64,000 nt of DNA from an uncultured Sphingomonadales bacterium. GTDB taxonomy: Bacteria > Pseudomonadota > Alphaproteobacteria > Sphingomonadales > Sphingomonadaceae. Numbering within the stretch: the stretch's first letter is position 1; the number at the start of each line of letters is the position of its first letter. Position numbers and translations under genes: made by a program. The notes beneath the pieces were generated by a model. That model made no database searches. It saw nothing but the letters and a program-made list of their open reading frames with translations, and was not told the DNA's origin. The stretch spans positions 237,624-301,623 of the forward strand of contig CAILBC010000012.1 in the NCBI GenBank assembly GCA_903832325.1, read 5' to 3'. Positions 56,114-64,000 of the stretch are shown here, piece by piece.

Positions 56114-58279
56114 GTGATCTTTACCGAACCGGGCAAGCCCGCAGTCACCCCGACCACCACGCAGCAGACCCCCAACGGCGACGTGACGATCGCGGCAGGC
56201 ACCGCGATCGATTTCGAAGGGGCTCAGGCCGGTTACGCCTCCGCCTATGTCACTTATGACAATTACCTGACCAGCACGTTCACGGTGGCCGGTACGCTGT
56301 GGGCCAGCGATGCGGTTGCGGTGAACATCTGGAATCTGAAGGATTTCAAAAACTCCGGCACGCTCGTATCGGACAGCAGCACCACCCAGTCGATCGGCCT
56401 GCGGGGGCAGAGCACGTGGTACACGCTGGAAAACAGCGGGACGATCCTGGCCGTTTCGCGCGCCGATGCCGCGGCCGTGTCGCGCGCGGCGGCGGCGGTG
56501 ATCGGGGTGGGCACGGCGGTCAACACCGGGCTGATCGGGGCCTTTTCGGCCAGCGGCGTGGCATCGGGCATCGATGCCGGCGCGTTGACCAACGCTGCCA
56601 CCGGGCAGATCCTGGCCGAAGGCAACAGCGCCTATGCAGTCAACTCCGGCTATGTCACCAATCGCGGCCTGATCGAGGCGGTTTCCCACGGCACCGCGCC
56701 ATCGGTGGGGATCGAGGCGGCCTCGGGCAATGCGCGGATCGACAACTATGGCATCATCGTTGCGGATGCGGCGATTGTCAGCACGGCCGGCATTACCGGC
56801 AATTCCAGTTTCGTGCCGATCCCGGGCCAGGTCCTGACCAACCATGCCGGCGGGGTGATCAGCGGCGAAGTCCAGCTCGGCCTTGACCAGCCCTCCGCTT
56901 TTGGCCCGCTTGAGGCGACGATCAACAATGCCGGCGCGATCAACGGCGCGGTGGTCCTGTCCGGCGCCTATGAAACGGTCGATACGCGCAGCGGGGCGAT
57001 TTCCGGACCGGTGATCTTTGGCAGCGGCGTTGGCACGTTTCTTGGATCGGCCACCGCCAACAACGAAGTCCGGACCGGCACCGGCACCGACCTGGTTATC
57101 GGCGGCATGGGCAATGACCTGCTGGTCGCCGGCGAAGGCACTGCCACGCTGGTTACGGCGCATGGCAATTCAGGGATCTATGGCGGCAGCGGCAGCGATC
57201 TGATTCTGGCTGCGGGTGGCGATGCGGTGTTTGGCGGTATCGGCCCGACCCGGATCGTGCTGGCCGACTGGACTTTTGCCCATGTCGATGGCGGCACCGG
57301 CGCCTCTGTGCTGGCGCTGCCGCAGGGCGGGCGGGATCTCGATCTTCATGCGGCGCTTGCCACCGGGCGGATCGCGCAGATCGGCACGATCGAACTGGCA
57401 ACCGGGCAGACCATCGAAGTAAGCGCGGGCGATGCGACGGCGCTCGCCGGGGCCGGCACGCCGCTGACGCTCACCGGGCAGGGGACGGGCACGGTCGATC
57501 TGGTCGGCGCGTGGCAACAGGGCGCCAACGTGACCAGCGGCGGGCAGACCTGGCTGGTCTATGCACTGGGCGGCGATGTGGTGCGCATCGCGCCGGGGTT
57601 GCAGGTCCATGTTGCCACCGCGGTCAGCGTGGGCGCGCAGGGGCTGGATGCCGTGGCGGGCGGCACGGCCGCGCCAACGGTCGCCGGACAAAGCTGGGTG
57701 CGCCTGCCCCACAACCAGTTCACCGTATCGGGCTACAGCTTTCGCGATCTGACCGTGGGCGCGAACGAAACGCTTACCGATACCGTCGGCGGGCAGGCGC
57801 TCAGCGGCGGCGAAGATGGCTATGGCATGACGCTGGTCAACCATGGCACGATCGTTTCCACCGCCACCGGGGCCAGCGGCGCGGGCGCTGCGGTGGGCGT
57901 GGGCGACAGCTCGGATTCGGGCACGATCATCACACCGGCACGATCCGCAGCAGCTTTACCGATACCGCCGATCAGCTTGCTTCGGAAAAATCGCTGCTGT
58001 CGGTCTATGGCGCGTCGATCGCGCTCAACCATCCCAACGATGTGGCTGTCGGCGGGATTTCGACCAACACCACGCTCGACAATTCGGGCACGATTTCCGC
58101 GAACAGCCCCTCGGGGGAAGCGATCGGCACCAGCTGGGTGGCGGTCACCAATTCGGGCAGCATCACCGCCACATCGGCCGATTTTGCCGCCGTGGGCGTG
58201 TGGAACGCCGGCGCGGTCAATTCCGGCACGATCAGCGCCACCGGCAAAGTCTGGGCGATCGGCGTTGATGGCGTGGTGA
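56114..58279 (+). CDS. RTX/beta-helix protein, N-terminal fragment
   Basis: This is the upstream frame of the broken giant gene. Meaningful sequence runs from GTG 56114 to about 57935 (607 residues, ending DSSDSGTIIT). After that it becomes Arg/Pro-rich shadow translation until the stop at 58279. The N-terminal half has a YDNYLTSTFTVAGTLW start, an alternation of GTL/GTI turns, and two RTX-like blocks near residues 328-375. If the frameshift is real the cell would make this truncated product without the C-terminal secretion signal. Confidence 0.7.
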   Translation: MIFTEPGKPAVTPTTTQQTPNGDVTIAAGTAIDFEGAQAGYASAYVTYDNYLTSTFTVAGTLWASDAVAVNIWNLKDFKNSGTLVSDSSTTQSIGLRGQSTWYTLENSGTILAVSRADAAAVSRAAAAVIGVGTAVNTGLIGAFSASGVASGIDAGALTNAATGQILAEGNSAYAVNSGYVTNRGLIEAVSHGTAPSVGIEAASGNARIDNYGIIVADAAIVSTAGITGNSSFVPIPGQVLTNHAGGVISGEVQLGLDQPSAFGPLEATINNAGAINGAVVLSGAYETVDTRSGAISGPVIFGSGVGTFLGSATANNEVRTGTGTDLVIGGMGNDLLVAGEGTATLVTAHGNSGIYGGSGSDLILAAGGDAVFGGIGPTRIVLADWTFAHVDGGTGASVLALPQGGRDLDLHAALATGRIAQIGTIELATGQTIEVSAGDATALAGAGTPLTLTGQGTGTVDLVGAWQQGANVTSGGQTWLVYALGGDVVRIAPGLQVHVATAVSVGAQGLDAVAGGTAAPTVAGQSWVRLPHNQFTVSGYSFRDLTVGANETLTDTVGGQALSGGEDGYGMTLVNHGTIVSTATGASGAGAAVGVGDSSDSGTIITPARSAAALPIPPISLLRKNRCCRSMARRSRSTIPTMWLSAGFRPTPRSTIRARFPRTAPRGKRSAPAGWRSPIRAASPPHRPILPPWACGTPARSIPARSAPPAKSGRSALMAW

Positions 58280-61200
58280 CCAATTCGGGCACGATCACGG
58301 CCACGGCAGCGGGCGGCACCGCAATCGGTGTGGCCGGCACGCTCGTGATCAATGCGGGCACGATCACGGCGACCACCGCGATCGGCGAACTGCTGCCCAC
58401 GACCAGCCAGTACCTGGTGCTGAACAGCGGCACGATCAATGGCGCGATCACGCTCAACACCGGCACTGCCACCGGTTCGGCAACGCTGCTGGGCGGGTTA
58501 ATCGTCAATCGGGGCAAAATCGCCGGGACCATCAGCCTGGGATCGGGCAGCGATGCGTTTTTCGGGGTGGGCGGCACGGTAACGGGCACGATCACCGCCG
58601 GCTCGGGCGCGGATGTGATCGTGGTCGACAGCCCGACAAAGCTTTCGGCCGGTGCGGGCGCCGATACGTTCGTGTTTACCGCCGCCGGTGCCTCCACTGC
58701 GACGCAGCCCTCGGTGATCACCGGGTTCAAATCGGGCACCGATGTGATCAACCTGGCCGCGCTGGGCCTTGGCGCAGTGCAGATCAGCACCGCGGGCGGG
58801 GTGTCCACGATCACCGCCAGCGGCAGCGCCTTTGTGCTGAAAGTAAACGGCACGGTCGCGCAATCCGACGTGGTCCTGGCCGGCACGGCCAGCGGCACGA
58901 CCAGCGCGGGGCACGAAGTGCTGGTTGCGGCAGCCACCGGCGGCACGCTGACCGCGGACAACGGCAATGCCATGCTGATCGGCGGCGCAGGCGATGACCG
59001 GTTCGTGCTGGGGCCGGGCGGCTATGGCTATGGCGTCGATGCGGTCTATGGCGGCGGCGGCAATGATACGGCGGTCGTGTCCGGCAACCAGGCCTATTAT
59101 GCCGTGACCGAAAACGCCGATGGCTCGGTAACAGTCGGCAAACCCACCACCATCTATGCATTTGCGCCGATCGGCGTGCTGTACGGGGTGCACACGCTGG
59201 CGTTTGCCGATGCCACGGTCGATCTGTCGGCCAGCACGGTTTCGCTCGCGGGGGGCGGGCAGACGCTGCTGCTGTCCGCCGGCAAGACGTTCAACCTGTC
59301 GAATTCGATCTATGATTTCAATCCCTCGGCAACGCCGGTCGATACCGTCACCGGATCGAACGGCACGATCAATCTGAACTATGTCAGCGCGGTGATCACC
59401 GGATCGGGCAACACGATCACCGCAGCAAACAAGACCAACCTGATCACCATCACCGGCAGCGGCAACACGCTGACCGATAGCGCCGCCGGCGATATCGTGA
59501 CGATCGGCGGCAATGGCCAGGGATCGGGCGCGGTCAATCGCGCCAGTTTCAGCGCCGGTGGCACCGTGCTGGAAACCGCCGATTCGACGCTCGCGCTGAC
59601 CGGCGACGGGCTGAATGTCACAATGGCCGGGGGGGACAGTCTGACCCTTGTCGGCAACGGTTCGGCCATCGCGCTGACCACCATGGACGATGTGCTCACG
59701 CTGGGCAGCGGCACCAAGCCGGGCGCGGCCAACCATGTCACGCTGCAACTGGCGGGCACGGTCACGCTGCTGGATGGCGCGCTGGCCGATGTAACGGGCA
59801 ATGGCGGGGTGGTCCATCTGGGCAGCGGCAGCACGCTGGCGGCCTTTGGCATCGGGCTGGTGGTCAATGCCGCAGGCATCGGCGATACGATTACCATTGG
59901 CGGCAACGGCATCGGCTCGGTTGTTGCCAACCAGGTCAATCTGGCGTCGGGCGGGCATGTCGTGGTGGCAACCAATTCGCGCGCCGCGATCACCGGGGCC
60001 AATGCCGCGATCACGCTGGGCGGCACGGCATCGGCCACGGTGGCCGGCGGCGCGGCCCGCGTGGTCGCCACCGGCAGCGGCAACCGGCTGACCCTGACCG
60101 GCAGCGGCACAGTCACGATCGAAAACGCCGGCACTGTCGAAGTGACCGGCGCGCTGGCGGCCGGGCAAAATCTGGTGTTTGATTCGCATGGCGCGCGGGC
60201 CGGGGCGCATGTGGTGCTCGATGCCCTGGGCGATGCCGCCGTTGCCGGGCTGATGGCGGGCGATACGATCGATATCGCCGGGCAGACCATAACCGGCGCC
60301 AGCATCAGCGGCGCCGTGCTGACGCTGACCAGCGCGAAGGGCGTGGTGGCAAAGTTTGCCTCCACCACCAGCCTTGCCGGCCTGACGCCCACGCTGGCCA
60401 GCGATGGCGCGGGCGGCACGCTGGTCGGCTTTGCCGCCGCAACAGTATCCGGCACGACCACCAGCTATTCCCTGAAATCCGGGGTCAACATGCTCACCGG
60501 CAATGCGGTGACCGATGATCTGTTCATTGCCGGGGCCGCGGCGATCGTGGCGGGCACGCAGATTACCGGCGGGCCCTTGCGCAACCGGCTGCAACTGGCA
60601 GGCGGCGGGCAATTCGATCTCAACCTGCCGACCACGCTGGGGCAGGTCGATACGATCCTGGCCAGCGAAGGGCAGTTTGTGTCCGGCACGGCGCACCGCA
60701 CGCGTCAGCTTGTCGTGCTGCGCGACGGCGCGAGCGAAGTGCTGAACGTGGCCAGCGTTGCGGCAGCAGCAGGCAATGCGTTGCAGGTCGGCATCAACAT
60801 CCGCGCCGGATCGGGCACGTATTCGATCATGCTGGGCACCGGGCATGATGCGCTGTGGCTGGGATCGGGCACGGCGACGGTGCAACTGGGGCGGCGCATC
60901 AACCAGGTCTATGGCGGCAGCGGCCATGCGGTGATCTATGGCAATGTGCTGCAGGCCGGCGCGCTGATCGAGGGCGCCGCGCCGGGCACGCTGACGCTGG
61001 CGCTGAACGCGGCGGGCAATGTCGTGCTCAATCCCGATGATACCAATCTCGATGTCGTGCTGCGCGCCGGATCGACGCTGGCGCTGTCAAACCAGGCCGG
61101 CGTGATCGGCGATGGCAGCGCGGGCAACGACATCATCATCGCCCATGCCGCGGGCCAGACGCTGATCGGCGGCAATGGCGATACATTGACCAGCGCAGGC

Positions 61201-61455
61201 GGCGATCTGTTCGATTTTTCAGGCTATGCCACGGGCCATTTCGGCACCAACACGATCAACGGTTTTGTCGGGTCCGGGGCCAATCACGATACGCTGGTGA
61301 TCAGCCGCTCGGTCTTTTCCGACTGGTCGCATCTGATGGGCGCAGTCACGCCGGCGCTGACCGATCTGCTGATCACGGTCGCTCCGGGCGATACGATCCT
61401 GCTGAAAGACATGACGTATCACACGTTCCTCAGCAGCGACGTGCGGTTTGTCTGA
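57937..61455 (+). CDS. RTX/beta-helix protein, C-terminal fragment
   Basis: This is the downstream frame of the broken gene, from the frameshift to the stop at 61455 (about 1170 residues). It resumes GTIRSSFTDTADQLASEKS and then has six NSGTI-like turns, RTX-like blocks (SAGAGADTFVF, GGAGDDRFVLG, GGGGNDTAVVSG), long Thr/Gly-rich beta-repeats and a C-terminal end DTLVISRSVFSDWSHL then LLKDMTYHTFLSSDVRFV. The end is acidic and hydrophobic, as expected for an uncleaved type I secretion signal. It has no ribosome binding site or natural start of its own near the junction. Confidence 0.7.
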   Translation, partial: GTIRSSFTDTADQLASEKSLLSVYGASIALNHPNDVAVGGISTNTTLDNSGTISANSPSGEAIGTSWVAVTNSGSITATSADFAAVGVWNAGAVNSGTISATGKVWAIGVDGVVTNSGTITATAAGGTAIGVAGTLVINAGTITATTAIGELLPTTSQYLVLNSGTINGAITLNTGTATGSATLLGGLIVNRGKIAGTISLGSGSDAFFGVGGTVTGTITAGSGADVIVVDSPTKLSAGAGADTFVFTAAGASTATQPSVITGFKSGTDVINLAALGLGAVQISTAGGVSTITASGSAFVLKVNGTVAQSDVVLAGTASGTTSAGHEVLVAAATGGTLTADNGNAMLIGGAGDDRFVLGPGGYGYGVDAVYGGGGNDTAVVSGNQAYYAVTENADGSVTVGKPTTIYAFAPIGVLYGVHTLAFADATVDLSASTVSLAGGGQTLLLSAGKTFNLSNSIYDFNPSATPVDTVTGSNGTINLNYVSAVITGSGNTITAANKTNLITITGSGNTLTDSAAGDIVTIGGNGQGSGAVNRASFSAGGTVLETADSTLALTGDGLNVTMAGGDSLTLVGNGSAIALTTMDDVLTLGSGTKPGAANHVTLQLAGTVTLLDGALADVTGNGGVVHLGSGSTLAAFGIGLVVNAAGIGDTITIGGNGIGSVVANQVNLASGGHVVVATNSRAAITGANAAITLGGTASATVAGGAARVVATGSGNRLTLTGSGTVTIENAGTVEVTGALAAGQNLVFDSHGARAGAHVVLDALGDAAVAGLMAGDTIDIAGQTITGASISGAVLTLTSAKGVVAKFASTTSLAGLTPTLASDGAGGTLVGFAAATVSGTTTSYSLKSGVNMLTGNAVTDDLFIAGAAAIVAGTQITGGPLRNRLQLAGGGQFDLNLPTTLGQVDTILASEGQFVSGTAHRTRQLVVLRDGASEVLNVASVAAAAGNALQVGINIRAGSGTYSIMLGTGHDALWLGSGTATVQLGRRINQVYGGSGHAVIYGNVLQAGALIEGAAPGTLTLALNAAGNVVLNPDDTNLDVVLRAGSTLALSNQAGVIGDGSAGNDIIIAHAAGQTLIGGNGDTLTSAGGDLFDFSGYATGHFGTNTINGFVGSGANHDTLVISRSVFSDWSHLMGAVTPALTDLLITVAPGDTILLKDMTYHTFLSSDVRFV

Positions 61456-61499
61456 TTGTTCCACTGCCGTGGGAGCCGGCGGCTGCCGCCTGCGATTTT

Positions 61500-61604
61500 T
61501 ACCAATGTGCATTGAGCTTGACTCATTGCACTTTGGTATACGCGCGCGCGGCGCCTGAGCGTGACGTTGTGCGATGAGTTTCACGCACCGCACATCCGTA
61601 TTCG
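61500..61604. repeat. Composite double-palindrome repeat, copy 3
   Basis: TACCAATGTGCATTGAG / CTCATTGCACTTTGGTAT is followed by CGCGCGGCGCCTGAGCGT, then GTGCGATGAG and a decayed second arm (GCACCGCACATCCGTATTC). It has the same order and orientation as the copy at 2957. It lies between the giant gene and the convergent SpeE-like gene. Confidence 0.86.
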
Positions 61605-61632
61605 CCGGGCCGGAGCAGACAAAAACCCCTGA

Positions 61633-62271
61633 TCAGCGCTTTTTCGCAAACCAGATCATGTGCAGCGCGTCTTCGTCGTCACCGCCTTCGCTGACCGCGC
61701 ATTCGGTCACGGCAAAGCCGGCCTCGGCCAGGCGCCGGGCAAAGGCCGGGTCGGGAAAGGCCGACCATACCGCCAGCACGCCGCCCGGTTTCAGCGCCTT
61801 GCGCGCCGCATCCAGCCCTTCGGCCGAATAGAGATCGTCATTCACCCGGCGGGTCAGGCCTTCGGGCCCGTTGTCGACATCCAGCAGGATCGCATCATAC
61901 CCGTCACGCGCCGCGTCGATCAGCATCGCCACATCATCGCCCACCAGCGTCACGCGCGGATCATCGAGGCATCCGGCGGTCAGCGCGTGCATCGGCCCGC
62001 GCGCCCAGGCGATCACTTCGGGCACAAGCTCGGCCACGGTCACGCTGGCATCGGGGCCCAGCACGGCCAGCGCCGCGCGCAGAGTATAGCCCATGCCATA
62101 TCCGCCGATCAGCAGATCGGGCGCGGGCCGGCCCTTCAGCCGGTCGCAGGTCATCGTGGCCAGCGCCTCTTCCGATCCGCAGGCGCGCGTGCTCATCAGC
62201 TCGGTGCGATCGAGCAGGATGGTAAAGGCGTCGCCGCACTGCACCAGCCGCAGCAGCGCGCCATCGGGCAC
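61633..62271 (-). CDS. Spermidine synthase-like (SpeE-fold) protein
   Basis: This is a 212-residue Rossmann-fold protein of the spermidine synthase superfamily. LLIGGYGMGYTLRAALAVLG is the nucleotide-binding loop, with VTVAELVPEVIAWARGPM and AILLDVDNGPEGLTRRVND following. The polyamine-enzyme active site is not clearly conserved, so it may be a methyltransferase-like relative. Start GTG 62271 is the only standard codon near the N-terminus. The same frame stays open upstream and reads RIEIDGHDQIASAIVPDG, a plausible family N-terminus but with no ATG, GTG or TTG. The original start may therefore have been lost or altered, next to an 18-bp tandem repeat. Confidence 0.78.
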   Translation of the reverse strand: MPDGALLRLVQCGDAFTILLDRTELMSTRACGSEEALATMTCDRLKGRPAPDLLIGGYGMGYTLRAALAVLGPDASVTVAELVPEVIAWARGPMHALTAGCLDDPRVTLVGDDVAMLIDAARDGYDAILLDVDNGPEGLTRRVNDDLYSAEGLDAARKALKPGGVLAVWSAFPDPAFARRLAEAGFAVTECAVSEGGDDEDALHMIWFAKKR

Positions 62272-62307
62272 GATGGCGCTGGCGATCTGGTCGTGCCCAT
62301 CGATTTC

Positions 62308-62361
62308 GATGCGCGTGACCGGTTCGATGCGCGTGCCTGGTTCGACGCGCGTGACTGGCCC
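62308..62361. repeat. 18-bp tandem repeat x 3
   Basis: GATGCGCGTGACCGGTTC, GATGCGCGTGCCTGGTTC and GACGCGCGTGACTGGCCC lie in tandem just upstream of the SpeE-like start on the minus strand. Read in that gene's frame they give TRIEP-like repeats. Confidence 0.8.
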
Positions 62362-62450
62362 ATGGGGCCGTGCCGGTGCTTCGCCGCCGTTGACGGTTTG
62401 CCCGGCGGCGGACTGGTCGGGCGCGAGCAGGTCGGGCTCGGCAGCCGGGC

Positions 62451-62780
62451 CTAGTTCGATGACTTGCGCGCCTTGCGTGCGGCATATTTGGCGTCGCGCG
62501 CCGCCTTGCGTTCGGCTTCGGTCAGCTGCGGCGCCGGTTCGGGGGCCGGCGGCACGATTTTCTTCAGGCGGGCGGCTTCGCGCGCTTCGGCGCGTTCGGC
62601 CGCGCGCTCGGCGGCACGCCTGGCCTGCGCGGCTTCACGTTCCTGTTCGCGTGCGATGCGTTCGGCAACCACGGCGGGATCCACCGCAGCCTTGGCTTTC
62701 AATCGGGCCAGCGCATTTTCCCGTGCCTTGGCGGCTGCTGCCACCCGATCCGCAAAGCCCGGTTCCTTGTATCCTGCCAT
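62451..62780 (-). CDS. DUF6481 family protein
   Basis: This is a small, highly charged 109-residue protein. MAGYKEPGFADRVAAAAKAR, the alternating Ala/Arg/Glu/Lys helix in the middle and the end DAKYAARKARKSSN match DUF6481 proteins found in sphingomonads. Most of the chain is predicted to be one long helix or coiled coil. The function is unknown. The SpeE-like gene lies 180 bases downstream on the same strand. Confidence 0.82.
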   Translation of the reverse strand: MAGYKEPGFADRVAAAAKARENALARLKAKAAVDPAVVAERIAREQEREAAQARRAAERAAERAEAREAARLKKIVPPAPEPAPQLTEAERKAARDAKYAARKARKSSN

Positions 62781-62978
62781 CGGTATGTCCGTCAGACCTC
62801 TCTGGTGTCGATGGCGCAGGGGTACGCCATCCGCGCCGCCCTGGGGCATCGCGCTGGCGCGCCCCTAGCACGGGTTGCGCGCGGAAGCGAACGCGAACCC
62901 GCGCGAATTGATGTTTCAGCACAAATCCGGCCAACACCCATTCAGCGCCCCCGGGCCATGGGGGGACCGGAGCGCGGT

Positions 62979-63746
62979 TCAGGCCGCCAGCGCGGCCAGC
63001 GTGGCCGCGTCGGGCTTGCCGGTCTGGGGCAGGTTGCTCGCATGCTGGAACGTGGTCAGCGCGGTTGCGGTCTTGCTGCCGAGCAGGCCGTCGATCCCGC
63101 CCGTGTCATAGCCCCTGTACGTCAGATAGACTTGCGCCGCGCGCAGATCGAGATCGGGGCAGCCATGCGTGACAAACCGCTGGCTGGCACCGGCCAGGCG
63201 CGTGTCATACTGGTTCTTGGCATAGTCCGCGCCGTTGTAATGGCGGGCATAATCGGCCCAGTTGCCCTGCGCGACCGCGCCGGCAATGCCCGATTTGACA
63301 ATGAACGAGGCCATGCCCGCCAATTGCGCGCCTTCGCCGGCAACAAAGGCATCAACCATCGCACCCACCGAGGCAAAGCCCGCATTGGCAAAATTGGTGC
63401 CCAGAATCTGCCCCAGCCCCCACGATGCCGCCGACAGCGCCGCGGTTTCGTCCAGCGCCAGCGCCACCGCCAGCCGGTCATACTGGTGCGCACCGCCCGC
63501 GCCATAGCCGCCCTGGGACGGCTGGCTGATATCGGGTGCCTGGGCATCGTAACGGCCATTGGTCAGCCGGTGAAAGATGTGCCGTTCAAACAGGATTTTC
63601 GGTCGCCGGTCGGGCAGATAGCCGCAACCCGAGGTTTCGACATAGATCAGCGCCCACAACGACGGCGCAGCGCAACCCAGGCTGCCGATGGCCGATTGAA
63701 ACGTGCCCGTATCCAGCGGAGTACCCGGCCCGACAAATCTGTTCAT
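62979..63746 (-). CDS. N-acetylmuramidase with peptidoglycan-binding domain (endolysin-like)
   Basis: This is a 255-residue cell-wall hydrolase. The N-terminal N-acetylmuramidase (DUF3380) domain has ALIYVETSGCGYLPDRRPKI with the catalytic glutamate, LFERHIFHRLTNGRYD and AASWGLGQILGTNF. A C-terminal PG-binding_1 domain (about residues 200-255, LRAAQVYLTYRGYDTGG then SKTATALTTFQ) follows. There is no signal peptide, as in phage endolysins, but no holin or phage gene is nearby. ATG 63746 is chosen because GGGGGTG precedes it. Confidence 0.88.
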   Translation of the reverse strand: MNRFVGPGTPLDTGTFQSAIGSLGCAAPSLWALIYVETSGCGYLPDRRPKILFERHIFHRLTNGRYDAQAPDISQPSQGGYGAGGAHQYDRLAVALALDETAALSAASWGLGQILGTNFANAGFASVGAMVDAFVAGEGAQLAGMASFIVKSGIAGAVAQGNWADYARHYNGADYAKNQYDTRLAGASQRFVTHGCPDLDLRAAQVYLTYRGYDTGGIDGLLGSKTATALTTFQHASNLPQTGKPDAATLAALAA

Positions 63747-64000
63747 GCTGCACCCCCGACTTGCAATCACCCACCTGATCGTGCCGCATCATGATGACTG
63801 TTGCGGGTCAAGGCCACGGTTTTATAAGTAGCAACACGCAATTTTCGTGCGCGCTGCGGCAGATGCTCAAAGTCTGGCTCGAAACGCGCGAAAGGGCGAG
63901 TTTCGAAGTCGGTACCGGCCCGTTCCCCCACCCGACCACCCATTTGGCAGCCCCCGATACCCCACAGAAGCAGATCTTGACTCGGGCCGGGGGGCCGGAC
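63747..64000. other. Right-edge region
   Basis: No gene is recognised in the last 254 bases. On the minus strand TTGCTA and TATAAA boxes at about 63818-63830 could be a promoter for the muramidase gene. The spacing is too short to be sure. Confidence 0.3.

Larger units (their letters stand above)
56114..61455 (+). pseudogene. Giant RTX/beta-helix secreted protein, split by one frameshift
   Basis: If one base is restored near 57931-57936 the region reads as a single protein of about 1780 residues. The length 5342 is one short of a multiple of three, as expected for one lost base. It starts at GTG 56114, preceded by AAAGG, with a stop codon just upstream in frame and no signal peptide. The protein is rich in Gly, Thr, Ala, Asn and Ser, with repeated NSGTI units (about residues 630-790) expected to form a beta-helix, and Gly/Asp-rich RTX-like segments: GGMGNDLLVAG, YGGSGSDLIL, GGAGDDRFVLG, YGGGGNDTAV. 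This fits type I secretion as a surface adhesin or matrix protein. No type I transporter is adjacent. A sequencing error is possible. Confidence 0.8.

Noticed and set aside
58498..60927. 809-codon antisense frame opposite the RTX-like gene
   Set aside because: The plus-strand frame has clear repeat and RTX motifs. The antisense product has none.
62979..63746. Prophage at the right end
   Set aside because: Only one lysin-like gene is present, with no integrase, structural, holin or attachment-site evidence inside the window.

Overview
The window is high-GC, gene-dense bacterial chromosome. Several families point to Sphingomonadales (Alphaproteobacteria), probably Novosphingobium or a close relative: a DUF6481 protein, an alphaproteobacterial-type HNH endonuclease, a PEP-CTERM protein and rpsT next to dnaA. 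This placement is inferred from protein character, not from a marker-gene search. I see no rRNA, tRNA, CRISPR array, integrase or transposase. Housekeeping loci dominate, with small accessory genes between them.

Layout. 1-3 kb: aldehyde dehydrogenase and an MFS carrier. 3.2-13.4 kb: rplJ-rplL on the minus strand, divergent from rpoB-rpoC on the plus strand, so the usual rplJL-rpoBC order is broken. 13.5-17.3 kb: a PEP-CTERM choice-of-anchor A protein and gyrB. 17.5-26.8 kb: two tandem exported M20 peptidases, an exported SGNH hydrolase, a DUF2306 membrane protein, an exported MetX-like hydrolase, an HNH nuclease, an MFS exporter and a nitronate monooxygenase-like enzyme. 27-31.5 kb: katG, lysC, ubiG. 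31.5-36.4 kb: a minus-strand gene train (ABM monooxygenase, dienelactone hydrolase, M20 peptidase, Gre factor, membrane protein, ArsC-like reductase, thioesterase, cupin), several of them joined by 4-base ATGA overlaps. 36.6-42.7 kb: aroC, a dicarboxylate symporter, dapB-nth-lipoprotein, a sirtuin and a MoeB/ThiF enzyme. 43.1-45.5 kb: dnaA and rpsT. 45.8-51.9 kb: minus-strand apbC, molybdopterin hydroxylase subunit, hemH, P450. 52-55.9 kb: hflK-hflC-degQ. 56.1-61.5 kb: a giant RTX-like protein gene broken by one frameshift. 61.6-63.7 kb: SpeE-like protein, DUF6481 protein, N-acetylmuramidase.

How the genes fit together. HflK, HflC and the Do-type protease form an envelope quality-control unit, transcribed away from the Fe-S carrier ApbC. 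ApbC, a molybdenum hydroxylase subunit, ferrochelatase and a P450 make a cofactor-linked redox cluster. LysC and DapB belong to aspartate-family biosynthesis, AroC to aromatic biosynthesis, and UbiG to quinone biosynthesis.

The non-coding DNA is the most distinctive part of the window. At least three families of short dispersed palindromic elements recur between genes: a GGGGAGG type often in inverted pairs, a composite element of about 105 bp with two palindromes, and an element of about 120 bp with CCCGG-rich ends. There are also short tandem arrays upstream of or inside several genes. No wholly new system can be claimed from sequence alone. The best leads are the repeat families, the frameshifted RTX giant, the orphan molybdopterin subunit in a heme/P450 operon, and the inverted rplJL block.
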